From Paraglaciecola sp. 20A4 (lineage in GTDB: Bacteria > Pseudomonadota > Gammaproteobacteria > Enterobacterales > Alteromonadaceae), in NCBI RefSeq assembly GCF_011378905.1, contig NZ_WTPY01000041.1, forward strand, positions 1 through 37,745: 37,745 nucleotides of DNA, written 5' to 3'. The notes under the pieces were generated by a model. It saw only the letters and a program-made list of their open reading frames with translations, was not told the DNA's origin and searched no databases. Position 1 is the stretch's first letter. Each line of letters opens with the position of its first letter. The position numbers and the translations under genes were made by a program. Below are positions 8,942 to 16,847 of the stretch, piece after piece.

Positions 8942-9724
8942 ATGAGTAATATCACCTTAAATGACCAACAAATTGCAGACTTTCATCGTGATGGTTACGT
9001 TATCGCTCGGGAATATTATAGCGCTGATGAAATTGCGCGTTTACAAGAAAAAGCGTTTAACGACGATTCATTAAACGAACGAGCCTGGCAAAAAAAGGAT
9101 GCCGGTGGTGCAGTAAGCAAAGTTTGTTTGTGGCAAGAAACAGGCAACGATTTATACAGTATGTTTTCTCGCAGTCGCAGGTTAGCGGATGTGTGTGAAA
9201 CCTTGATAGGCGAGCCTATCTATCACACCAGTACTAAGATTATGATGAAAGAACCCTTTGTGGGCGGAGCTTGGGAATGGCATCAGGATTTCGGTTACTG
9301 GCATCGTGACAACTACATGCTGTACCCAAAAGCGATCAGCTGTATGGTGGCAATTAATCGCGCCACAGAGGAAAACGGTTGTTTGCAGGTGCTAAAAGGC
9401 TCTCATCATTTAGGCCGTTTAGATCACAGTAAAACGGGCGATCAAAAAGGGGCAGCGTTAGATTTTGTAGAAGAAGCCATGAAATTCCATGCGTTAGTTA
9501 ACGTAGAGCTTGAACCTGGCGATGTGCTGTTTTTTCACTGTAATTTATTGCACAAGTCTAATCAGAACCGAGCGGCAGAGCCACGTTGGTCGATGATTTG
9601 CGCATATAACGCCGTTAGCAATCAATCATTTGCTGAAAACGAGGCTAAGTTCTATCCGTTTAGTCCAGTGGGTGACGATGCCATATTGAATTGGCAAGAA
9701 AATGAAGAAGTTAAGGCCTCTTAA
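8942..9724 (+). CDS. Phytanoyl-CoA dioxygenase (PhyH) family protein
   Basis: Fe(II)/2-oxoglutarate-dependent dioxygenase of 260 residues. The iron triad is visible: H114 and D116 in EWHQDFGYW, and H204 in NLLHKSNQNR, with R210 in place to bind 2-oxoglutarate. The jelly-roll segment EENGCLQVLKGSHHLG is typical of bacterial PhyH/ectoine-hydroxylase-like proteins. The ATG at 8942 has AGAGGA 8 nt upstream; the frame is open further back to 8891 but only with a GTG and no ribosome site. It abuts the NHL-protein gene with no gap (stop TAA directly followed by ATG), so the two are co-translated and should act in one pathway. The substrate is unknown. Confidence 0.87.
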   Translation: MSNITLNDQQIADFHRDGYVIAREYYSADEIARLQEKAFNDDSLNERAWQKKDAGGAVSKVCLWQETGNDLYSMFSRSRRLADVCETLIGEPIYHTSTKIMMKEPFVGGAWEWHQDFGYWHRDNYMLYPKAISCMVAINRATEENGCLQVLKGSHHLGRLDHSKTGDQKGAALDFVEEAMKFHALVNVELEPGDVLFFHCNLLHKSNQNRAAEPRWSMICAYNAVSNQSFAENEAKFYPFSPVGDDAILNWQENEEVKAS

Positions 9725-10852
9725 ATGCCTGTTATAGAAAATCAGAAGACCACTCAGAAAAGCAGCCAAGCAGACACATTACATTCAGGTTGGGTGCTGC
9801 CTAAATCAAAGCGTGACCCACATGGCTTAGTCGTTGGCCAAGGGGAGTTTACCTATAGGGTAAACGCCCACTGGGGCCGGCTAGATAATAGCCAAACACC
9901 GGTTGAAAATTGCCATGGATTGGATATCGATGCTAAAGGTCGAGTGGTGATGATCACTGATGATCCGCGCAATAATATTGTTATTTACAACCGCGATGGC
10001 AAACTGCTCGATACCTTTAGCACACATATGCCAGGCGGCCACAGTGTTAAAATAGTCAATGAGAATGGTGAGGACTTTATGTATCTCGTTGATAGCGGCT
10101 GGGTGAAAAACCGCTTATGGGATGGCCATTCTACTGAAGCGTGGGACTCGCCTTACAACCGCGTTGTTGCCCAATCTGGCTTTATCGCGAAATTGGATAT
10201 GGCTGGGCGACTGATATTTAGCATTGGTCATCCTCAAACATATGGGGTGTATCGACCGGATCAACCCTTTAGACCGACGGACATAACCATTAGTGACAAC
10301 GGCCACATGTACGTGACTGACGGCTATGGCTCTGATTACTTGCTGCAGTACGACAGCCAAGGGCGATTTATACGACATTGGGGGGGGCATGATAACGCTG
10401 ACGCTCATTATAACTTATCGAATACCCATGGTATCGGTGTAGATAGACGCGGAGAAACACCAGAACTGATTGTTAGCTCCAGAGGATCGCAGTGCTTAAA
10501 GCGCTTCACTCTAAGCGGTGAGTATTTAGGCACTATTGATGCTAACGGAGCGTATATTGGCGGCCCTATTTTTAAAGGCGAGCACTTTTTTGCACCTGTG
10601 TGCTGGTCGCACATCGATGGTAAAAACCAAGACGATTCAGGTTTCATCAGCGTGTTTGACAAAGACAATCGCGTGGTAGCAAATATAGGCGGCACTACAC
10701 CTGAGTATATCAACGATGTGTTACAGCCGATGCAAACCACGTGGGATGTGTTTAATCATTGTCACGGCTTATGCGTGGATGATGAGGGCAATCTTTACGT
10801 CGGCCAATGGAATGCAAATCAGAGTTATCCCATGAAGCTTGAACGCCTGTGA
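9725..10852 (+). CDS. NHL-repeat / six-bladed beta-propeller protein
   Basis: 375-residue protein built of NHL-like blades, for example GLDIDAKGRVVMITDDPRNNIVI read in two pieces as HGLDIDAKGRVVMI and DDPRNNIVIYNRDGKLL, then PTDITISDNGHMYVTDGYGS and HGLCVDDEGNLYVGQW. Such folds occur in peptidyl-hydroxyglycine lyases and SMP-30/gluconolactonase-like hydrolases. The His residues at repeated HG positions (about 62, 235, 348) could bind a metal as in those lyases. No signal peptide is visible. The gene starts one base after the PhyH stop and is probably a dedicated partner: hydroxylation by PhyH followed by lyase- or lactonase-type cleavage would be consistent, but this is inference. Confidence 0.75.
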   Translation: MPVIENQKTTQKSSQADTLHSGWVLPKSKRDPHGLVVGQGEFTYRVNAHWGRLDNSQTPVENCHGLDIDAKGRVVMITDDPRNNIVIYNRDGKLLDTFSTHMPGGHSVKIVNENGEDFMYLVDSGWVKNRLWDGHSTEAWDSPYNRVVAQSGFIAKLDMAGRLIFSIGHPQTYGVYRPDQPFRPTDITISDNGHMYVTDGYGSDYLLQYDSQGRFIRHWGGHDNADAHYNLSNTHGIGVDRRGETPELIVSSRGSQCLKRFTLSGEYLGTIDANGAYIGGPIFKGEHFFAPVCWSHIDGKNQDDSGFISVFDKDNRVVANIGGTTPEYINDVLQPMQTTWDVFNHCHGLCVDDEGNLYVGQWNANQSYPMKLERL

Positions 10853-11139
10853 ATGTGGGTCGGCGGCTTAATCGAAACAAATTATATTTGAAATAGACCC
10901 GCTTGTGCGGGCTTGGTGTCCATAGGCGAAAATTTAGCTTTTTGACTATGAACCTAACTTTAGTGGGTTAAGGCTACCGAGGGCTATCTGGGGCGGGGGA
11001 ATACCCTGAAGATGCTCAGGTATTAACACGTATTGCTACGTTATGAGCTTAGGTTGTTTGTTCTGGCCCTAAGCTCTTCATCCTGTTTTAGCGATATCGG
11101 TACAGGTCTAAAAGTATTGGTACAAGAATAGGGGTTACG
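10853..11139. other. Intergenic region with two hairpins
   Basis: No gene is visible. CCCGCTTGTGCGGG (10898-10911) makes a short strong hairpin 46 nt after the NHL gene and may end its transcript. A second inverted repeat, GAGCTTAGG (11045-11053) with CCTAAGCTC (11068-11076), lies between the NHL gene and the convergent SapC tail and could serve either strand. Neither has a long U-run. Confidence 0.4.
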
Positions 11140-11249
11140 TTACTTATTGGCGCGCTCTATCATCATTTCTAAGTGAGCCCCTGAAGTCATCACCAAATGG
11201 CATACTTGCAACACGCCTTTGTCGTGGCAGGCTTGCAGAGCTTTGACGT
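11140..11249 (-). pseudogene. SapC-family protein, 3' fragment cut off by IS3
   Basis: The minus strand encodes VKALQACHDKGVLQV and then GAHLEMMIERANK before a TAA at 11140-11142. This is the expected C-terminal end of SapC-family proteins (pattern LH-x-KG-x-LQ ... ASL ... LI-x-RKN). It lies directly beyond the IS3 element whose other side carries the rest of the gene (14367-15009). Simple removal of the IS and one ACGT copy leaves the two parts one base out of frame, so either the boundary is slightly off or a small indel was already present. Confidence 0.75.
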
Positions 11250-11274
11250 GGTCAACCTAAAACGACCAGCCCAG

Positions 11275-11474
11275 TTAAGCTACTTTTTGTAATTCATTGT
11301 TTTGTCTTTCAAAGTCATTAGGGCTTTGGTAATCCAAGTACGAATGAAGTCTATGGCTGTTGTACCACATCGTAATGTAATTCAGGATATCCTGCTGGGC
11401 GTTAAATCGTGTTGAGTAATTGCGCCAATGCACCCGCTCTTGTTTTAAACTCCCGAAGAAGCTTTCTGCTACAG
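11275..11474 (-). CDS. IS3 OrfB transposase, exon 2 (C-terminal part)
   Basis: Encodes the last 65 residues of the IS3 transposase, starting VAESFFGSLKQERVHW, which contains the third catalytic residue (Glu of the DDE triad) and ends with the family's YNSHRLHSYLDYQSPNDFE segment. It is separated from the N-terminal part by the group II intron. Joining 13340 to 11474 gives an uninterrupted 292-residue OrfB with the conserved DNAVAESFF across the junction, which fixes the exon boundary to the base. Confidence 0.85.
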
Positions 11475-13339
11475 GTCGAGTCAACCAAGGGTAGCCTCCC
11501 CCCTTAGCTGCTCACAGAACCGTACGTGAACCTCTCGACTCATACGGCTCTTGTTATTCAGCCACCCATTTCCAGATGCGCCAATGTGCAAATAATAAAG
11601 GAGCTTTGGAGTACAGCTTACGAAGTCATTGCCCTGCACGCTTTTTACGACGTTGCAGTTGTTTGAACTTGCGCATTGCCCACTTCATTATTTTCTCATT
11701 GATGTAGTCATAGATAGTAGACATTTCTGATTTTCTAAAGTGCCCGTAATAATTGATCCAACCTTGTATCATTGGATTAATTGCTCTGGCTAATTCTGAG
11801 ATACCTTGACTGAAACACCCCTTTACCATCGGATGCTCCTTGATCTTAAGCCGAATAGCCTTCATAGACTTGCGGCTGACCGCTGGTGTGAAACTCACAA
11901 AGAATTTCCCCTCCTTGTCTCGGCAACTTCTCGGCCTAAAGGTATACCCCAGAAAGTCGAAACTTTGGCTGGAATAAGTACCCAGTCGCTTTGAATCTTT
12001 ACAATAAACAATCTTGGTTTTCTCTTGGCAAAGTGACAGCTTGCACTGTGCAAACCGTGACCTTATCATTTGCTCAATATATTCCAACTGCTTTTGACTA
12101 CGACAATGCACAACGATGTCATCGGCATACCTTTCAAAATGAATGCAAGGAAACTCTTTTTGCATCCAACTATCAAAGCCTAAGTGAAGAAATATATTGG
12201 CGATAAGGGGGCTAACTACTCCGCCCTGTGGTGTGCCCTGAGTTCGTTTTATTCGTTCCCCATTTGGCATCACTACATCTGCTTTCAACCAACGTTCAAT
12301 ATACAGCATTGTCCATTTACACTGCGTAAATCTCGACACCGCTATCATGACCAATTTATGATCTAGCGCATCGAAGAAACCTTGAATATCCATATCCAGA
12401 ACCCAATCATCTCGCCAGCACCTGCGACGAGTCTGAGCAATCGCATCCAGTGCCGATTTCTTTGGACGATAGCCGTATGAATCATCATGAAAGTGAGGCT
12501 CCACTTGAGGCTCCAAACGTTTCTTGATGACCATCTGAGCGATCCTGTCCGAAATCGTCGGAATTCCCAAAGGTCTTAACTTCCCGTTAGACTTAGGGAT
12601 CTCAACTCGTCGTACTGGGGGAGGAAAATAACTCCCTGATGACAATCTGTTCCAGATTTTGTAAAGATTACACTTTAAATCAGTTTCAAAGTCCTCCATC
12701 GTTTGCCCATCAATACCAGCAGAGCCTTTATTGGCCTTGACCGCTAGATAAGCATCCCACACTGCAAACTTAGATAAATTAAATGACTTTGCCAAGATTT
12801 ACTGCTCCTCCCATTGCTGGTTGACAGTAACGCTTAGCTGAATAACGCAACCCCTTCGCTCCACAGCCATTACAGCGGCTTCATCACTACTACGAGTTGC
12901 TCCGCCCCTCTGGTTTACATTGGTACTTGCAGCGACATTCAATTGAACGACACCTCTTTCCTTATCATTAAACCAGTAGGTTCCCACGTTCCACAAAAGA
13001 GCCTGGTTCAAGCTCATGCAACCTCTACACCGAACGCCACCCAGCCCATAAACAGGTAATGTCTGGATTTGTCCCAGATTAACAACGCTATCTGGTTTTG
13101 ACGTTAGTTGGTTTGCTTTTCGACATGTCATCGATTGTTCACTTTCGTTCATCTTCTTGAACCATACCTGACACTTTTAAGTGCCTTTTCCTACGACGCT
13201 CACTACCATAGCTTTTGACTACAGCAGCTCGTGGTGGTTTGAAGCCAGATCCTGTAATCAGACTTCGAGGGGCCTACCCTCATCTCTTATGCAGCATGGC
13301 AATGTGGCAAACGTTCTGTCACATGCCTTCGTGGCACAC
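11475..13339 (-). ncRNA. Group II intron (with reverse-transcriptase ORF)
   Basis: On the minus strand the intron begins GTGTGCCACG, matching the GUGYG 5' consensus, and ends ...CTCGAC (AY rule). Domain V is recognisable near 11508-11545: GAGCCGTATGAG, a GAGA tetraloop, then TTCACGTACGGTTC. A hairpin at 13074-13095 (stem CCAGAT/ATCTGG) presents loop bases CGTTGT, which pair with the last six exon bases ATAACG including one G-U, a good EBS1 candidate; an exact complement CGTTAT also occurs at 12842-12847. Length is 1865 nt. Splicing would restore the IS3 transposase frame exactly. Confidence 0.88.
11554..12795 (-). pseudogene. Group II intron-encoded reverse transcriptase/maturase with in-frame TGA
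   Basis: The 389-codon frame has all reverse-transcriptase blocks: SAGIDG (25-30), IPKSNGKLRPLGIPT, LDMDIQGFFDALDH (catalytic Asp 134-136 region), TPQGGVVSP (188-196), YADD (223-226), and an X/maturase region with WINYYGHFRKS. It stops at a TGA (11626-11628). The same frame continues for 23 codons after the TGA, including LFAHW, the conserved C-terminal end of this family, up to a TAA at 11554. The TGA stands where relatives have Trp, so a TGG-to-TGA change is likely. There is no HNH endonuclease domain. Maturase activity may be weakened or lost. Confidence 0.8.
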
Positions 13340-14018
13340 CGTTATCCCAACAACACCCTTTTTTACTCATGCTGCCTATAAAACCATGTGTTTTGATAAG
13401 GCGACGATAGGCTTTACTGGCATATTGTACGCCTTGATCTGAATGCACAATTAACCCTGCTTTCGGTTGTCGTTGCCATATGGCCATAGTTAGTGCGTCA
13501 CACACTAAGCTGGCTTTCATTCTTGAACTCATACTCCATCCCACGACTTTGCGTGAATATAAATCAATCACCACCGCTAAATACAGCCAACCCTCTGATG
13601 TCCAAACGTAGGTGATGTCTTGAACCCAAGCTTGGTCTGGCTTTTGTGCGACAAAGTCTTGCTTGACTACATTGTCATAAATGGGCTTCTTATGGTCGCT
13701 GTTGGTGGTGGCTTTAAATTTCTTTTTGTACCGCACCCACACGCCAGCTTCTTTCATCAATTGAGCTGTTTTCCTGCGACTCACTGGGAAGCTCAGCGTA
13801 TTCAATACTTTTTGAATGCGTCGTTCACCATAGGTGTTGTCACTGAACTTGGCGATATCTTTTATCCATTCCAACATCTCTTGATGCGTTAGGTCATCAG
13901 GTTTATCCGTTTGCCGCTTCTGGTAACTGTAATAATTGTGGCTTTGTACACCCAGTAATCTGCACATTAGTCGCACAGGCCAGGTCTTCTTATATCGGGT
14001 AATAAACGAGTATTTCAC
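13340..14018 (-). CDS. IS3 OrfB transposase, exon 1 (N-terminal part)
   Basis: DDE-type integrase-core transposase, first 226 codons. It has the HTH_21 region (YGERRIQKVLN), an N-terminal core Asp in VQDITYVWTSEGWLYLAV, and the second Asp in VHSDQGVQYAS, ending at KKGCCWDN. The start is a GTG at 14018 that overlaps the OrfA stop (GTGA), fitting IS3-type frameshifting or reinitiation. The group II intron enters after the first base of the codon following Asn, three codons before the catalytic Glu. Without splicing the protein would lack the third catalytic residue and end in about 17 intron-encoded residues. Confidence 0.87.
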
Positions 14019-14308
14019 TTCGTTTCTTTGGCAAAGAAGACCGTCGCTTTTTTTAATATCTCACGCTCCATTTCAAGGCGCTTTACTTGCTCCTTTAAAC
14101 GGCGGATTTCAGCTTGCTCGGGTGTCAGGGTGCCATTACCTCGAAAAGCTTGACCATCATCATCTTTGGCTTCTTTAAGCCAACGACCAAGTATTTGAGG
14201 GCTAAGTCCTAAATTCCTAGCCGCCTCTGTTCGACTGTATTTTTGCTCTACCACCAAGGCGATGGCATCCAGTTTGAATTCTTTTGAATATTTCTTACGT
14301 GTTGTCAT
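14015..14308 (-). CDS. IS3 OrfA
   Basis: 97-residue DNA-binding protein of the IS3 element. An N-terminal helix-turn-helix (KYSKEFKLDAIALVVEQKYS, then TEAARNLGLSPQILGRWLKE) is followed by a leucine-zipper-like coiled coil (IRRLKEQVKRLEMEREILKK). This is the standard OrfA plan; it forms the OrfAB transposase with OrfB by frameshifting near the overlap at 14015-14018. The frame is intact. Confidence 0.9.
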   Translation of the reverse strand: MTTRKKYSKEFKLDAIALVVEQKYSRTEAARNLGLSPQILGRWLKEAKDDDGQAFRGNGTLTPEQAEIRRLKEQVKRLEMEREILKKATVFFAKETK

Positions 14309-14366
14309 TATCTATCTCCAGTTAAGGCTATTATGTCTTAACTGGGGTGGTCGTATCTATTCAACC

Positions 14367-15009
14367 ACGTCACTTTGCCCGTCAATCCATTGAGTTTTTT
14401 AACGTTAACCGTGTACAAGTCGTTAAGTTTAATGTCAGCATTTTTGAGCGTTACGTTTAATTCAACCGCTTCAAGCAACTCATGATCCACTAGTGTGGCT
14501 ATGACACTTCGGGTTTGTTCGCTGGCGCTGAGTAAATGAGAACATAGCGTTTGGTAATGCGCTAGAGCAGGGGCGGCAGTGCCATCTTCGTTATAGAGCC
14601 GCTCGCCTTTGGTGAAAGAAAACTGAGGGCTGGTTGGGTCTACGGTTAAGTGCCCAGAGGTATGTGTGTTGCTCCGTGGCCCGACACTCTGAACTGCGCT
14701 CTTTTGGGGTTCAGGTACATGCAATTGAAAAGGGCGGCGCTGAATATCAAGTGGAACATAGCGGGACATCCAATTGCCGTTATCTAGAAACAGATTTTGC
14801 CCAGATTCAAACCCGAGTAATGCCGCTAATTGGAATTCGCCACTGCGCGCCGATTTGTAGAAAAACAGCGGATATTCGTGTGCGAGAAATGTTAACTCAG
14901 ACACCATCACTGTGCTTAGGTTAACCGCAAAGCTTGGGTCGAGGTATTCACAACGAATAACCTTAAGTTTGCCGTGCGCTTTAGAGCTAAGGAGTTGTAA
15001 TTTTGCCAT
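14367..15009 (-). pseudogene. SapC-family protein, 5' part, truncated by IS3
   Basis: The first ~214 codons of a SapC-family protein, with the family's early motif PLFFYKSARSGEFQLAALLG and FESGQNLFL, followed by RYVPLDIQRRPF. The frame then enters the IS3 end and would stop at 14338 after nine IS-encoded residues. The missing C-terminal ~35 residues lie beyond the IS (11140-11249). SapC proteins of this type are regularly encoded beside TonB receptors and tryptophan-halogenase-like proteins in carbohydrate loci; their biochemical role is not established. It is the fourth gene of the operon that begins with the TonB receptor. Confidence 0.82.
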
Positions 15010-15059
15010 GTTTTTCTTCTTTTTTGTTATCTATTAAACGGACTGATGCATTATACAAA

Positions 15060-16736
15060 TCAGAATTTTTGCAAGCCGAACTTGTGTATTTTGTTAATCA
15101 GCGAGCGATTGCTTATCGCTTTATCAGTTAGCTGAGTTGTAAAACCTTGAATCGATGAGAAGAGTTGCTCAGCAGCTTGCATAGTTTGTGGGTCTGGAGT
15201 GCAAAGCAAATTGCTTTTGAAGCCTGCGCCGTACAATACAAACTGATAACTAGCGGCTTGAAACACTTCATCCCTAGCCGGAAAATCGGCAATATCCGGT
15301 ACTTTGTGACGCCACATGAGCAATAGTTTTTTGAGTGAGGCCGGAATTGAGCGCTCGGCTCTGTTATCTTTCCAAAAAGCGGAGGTGCGCTTACTCAGCA
15401 CATAATGCAGTTTCAAAAAATCGATGATTCGTTGCCAGCGATAGGCAAAGGTTTGATTAAACCGCTCGGCTACTATGCCCATACTCTGGCGCGTTGCAGG
15501 GAATTGTTCGGCTAACATATTGGCCGACATCTCAACCAGTACAATAGCTGAGGCCTCTAAAGGCTCAATAAAACCTGCAGATAAACCGATGGCCACACAG
15601 TTATGCTTCCAAAACTGCTGTTTATAACCTGGAGTGAAGCGGATATGTTTAAAAGCAAGTGAGTCGGTATCCTGATGACGTTGCTGTATGTACTGCAATA
15701 ATGTGTCTTTTGCGCTTTCATCATCGGTATAACGGTCGCTGTATACATAACCGACGCCACGACGGTTAGGCAAACCTATATCCCATATCCAGCCGCTGTT
15801 TTGAGCAGTTGATAACGTAAATGATTCAATTGGTTCTTGGTCAGTCGCGTAAGGAACATGGGTCGCGATGGCATTGTTGGCAAATAGCACGTCATTCACA
15901 GGCGTATTCTTGACGCCCAGCGTTTTCCCTAACAGCAGGGCACTGAACCCTGTGCAGTCTATAAATAAATCGCCAGTGAGATGGGTTAAAAGGCTATTAG
16001 TTGTTGGTGGCTTAGTCGTCGGTACTCTTTTTGCTTTTGCTTTTGCTTTTGCTTTTGCTTTTGCTTTTGCTTCTGCTTCTGCCAGCTGCAAGCCTGAAAT
16101 GTCACCGTTTGGATCTTGAATAACGTGTTTAACCCTGGCGGATATGTGCTTAACCTGCAAATTATTAACGCAATGCTCACGTAACAATTTGGCGAATAGG
16201 CCTGCGTCTAAATGGTAACCGTAATTAGCAAATCCGCTGTATTCAGGGGTGGTGATCAGCTTTGGCGCTAGGTGTTGATTTGCTAGCGCACTTTGCAAGC
16301 AATAAGCTTGACTAAAGGGAACGTGCTTGTTGGTGTGCAACCAATGCTGGGCTTGTGCACCATGGCTTGCTTGTTCTGGCACATCAAAAGGGTGATCGTA
16401 CTGGCTAGAATGTTCATTTTCCCAATGAATAAAACGCGAGCCCTGTTTAAATAACACATTGCAGTGGCGTATAAAATCCGTTTCCGATATGCCTATTGTA
16501 TGTAACGTGCTGCGAAGCGTGGGCCAGTTGCCTTCACCCACACCTACAGTGGGCATGTCGGGGGATTCACACAAGGTGAAAGTCAGTTCACTATTATTTA
16601 TTCGCGAAGACAAACGGGCAGCGAGTAAACCCGCAGTAAGCCAACCTGCAGTGCCACCGCCAACAATCACGACATGTTTTATAGGGTTACTCTGTTGCAC
16701 GCATTTTTGCCTTTTGAACGTTTGACTGCTTAGCAT
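15060..16736 (-). CDS. Flavin-dependent tryptophan-halogenase-family protein
   Basis: About 558 residues. It shows the N-terminal FAD-binding motif VVIVGGGTAGWLTAGLLAAR, the segment VGVGEGNWPT, a Lys in LFKQGSRFIHWE at the place of the halogenase catalytic Lys, the GWIWDIGL form of the W-x-W-x-I motif that is typical of the family, and FIEPLEASAI. A run of alternating Ala-Glu/Ala-Lys pairs (residues ~219-236) comes from a hexamer repeat. The frame is open to 16808, but that start lies inside a terminator-like hairpin, so I prefer ATG 16736; a GTG at about 16694 is also possible. It is third in the TonB receptor operon. Halogenase chemistry on a sugar-locus substrate is unproven. Confidence 0.85.
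   Translation of the reverse strand: MLSSQTFKRQKCVQQSNPIKHVVIVGGGTAGWLTAGLLAARLSSRINNSELTFTLCESPDMPTVGVGEGNWPTLRSTLHTIGISETDFIRHCNVLFKQGSRFIHWENEHSSQYDHPFDVPEQASHGAQAQHWLHTNKHVPFSQAYCLQSALANQHLAPKLITTPEYSGFANYGYHLDAGLFAKLLREHCVNNLQVKHISARVKHVIQDPNGDISGLQLAEAEAKAKAKAKAKAKAKRVPTTKPPTTNSLLTHLTGDLFIDCTGFSALLLGKTLGVKNTPVNDVLFANNAIATHVPYATDQEPIESFTLSTAQNSGWIWDIGLPNRRGVGYVYSDRYTDDESAKDTLLQYIQQRHQDTDSLAFKHIRFTPGYKQQFWKHNCVAIGLSAGFIEPLEASAIVLVEMSANMLAEQFPATRQSMGIVAERFNQTFAYRWQRIIDFLKLHYVLSKRTSAFWKDNRAERSIPASLKKLLLMWRHKVPDIADFPARDEVFQAASYQFVLYGAGFKSNLLCTPDPQTMQAAEQLFSSIQGFTTQLTDKAISNRSLINKIHKFGLQKF
16029..16082 (-). repeat. Hexanucleotide tandem repeat inside the halogenase gene
   Basis: Plus strand shows seven perfect TTTTGC units (16029-16070) followed by two TTCTGC variants (16071-16082). 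On the coding strand this is two GCAGAA then seven GCAAAA, giving (Ala-Glu)2(Ala-Lys)7. As the unit is six bases, slippage changes the number of residue pairs without shifting the frame. Confidence 0.95.
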
Positions 16737-16785
16737 TAAATCGCCGAATATAGGCCCATAATTTCCAAGCACGGGCAGCAAATGA

Positions 16786-16816
16786 AAAGCCCCATGAAAA
16801 ATTTTCATAGGGCTTT
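16786..16816 (-). terminator. Hairpin after the Ig-like lipoprotein gene
   Basis: AAAGCCCCATGAAAA (16786-16800) pairs with TTTTCATAGGGCTTT (16802-16816), a near-perfect 15-bp inverted repeat with a minimal loop. It lies 32 nt after the lipoprotein stop and before the halogenase start on the minus strand. It could end or attenuate transcription and so lower halogenase/SapC expression relative to the receptor and lipoprotein. Confidence 0.6.
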
Positions 16817-16847
16817 AATCTTGCGTACTAAGTTCATCTATTCGAAG

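Larger units (their letters stand above)
11250..14366 (-). mobile_element. IS3-family insertion sequence carrying a group II intron
   Basis: The element has OrfA (14015-14308) and OrfB (14018 downward) on the minus strand. Terminal inverted repeats are visible as ACGACCAGCCCAGTTAAG near 11262 and ACGACCACCCCAGTTAAG read inward from about 14355 (17 of 18 match). The bases ACGT flank both outer ends (11246-11249 and 14367-14370), a plausible 4-bp target duplication. Total length is 3117 bp; without the 1865-nt intron it is 1252 bp, normal for IS3. It sits inside the SapC gene of the TonB-receptor/halogenase operon. Confidence 0.8.

Noticed and set aside
12799-13152. A 117-codon open frame on the minus strand upstream of the intron reverse transcriptase.
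   Set aside because: It lies within the structured 5' half of the group II intron (domains I-III) and shows no protein-like motif; it is read as intron RNA.
16029-16082. Frame-shifting phase variation of the halogenase gene.
   Set aside because: The repeat unit is six bases, so slippage keeps the frame.
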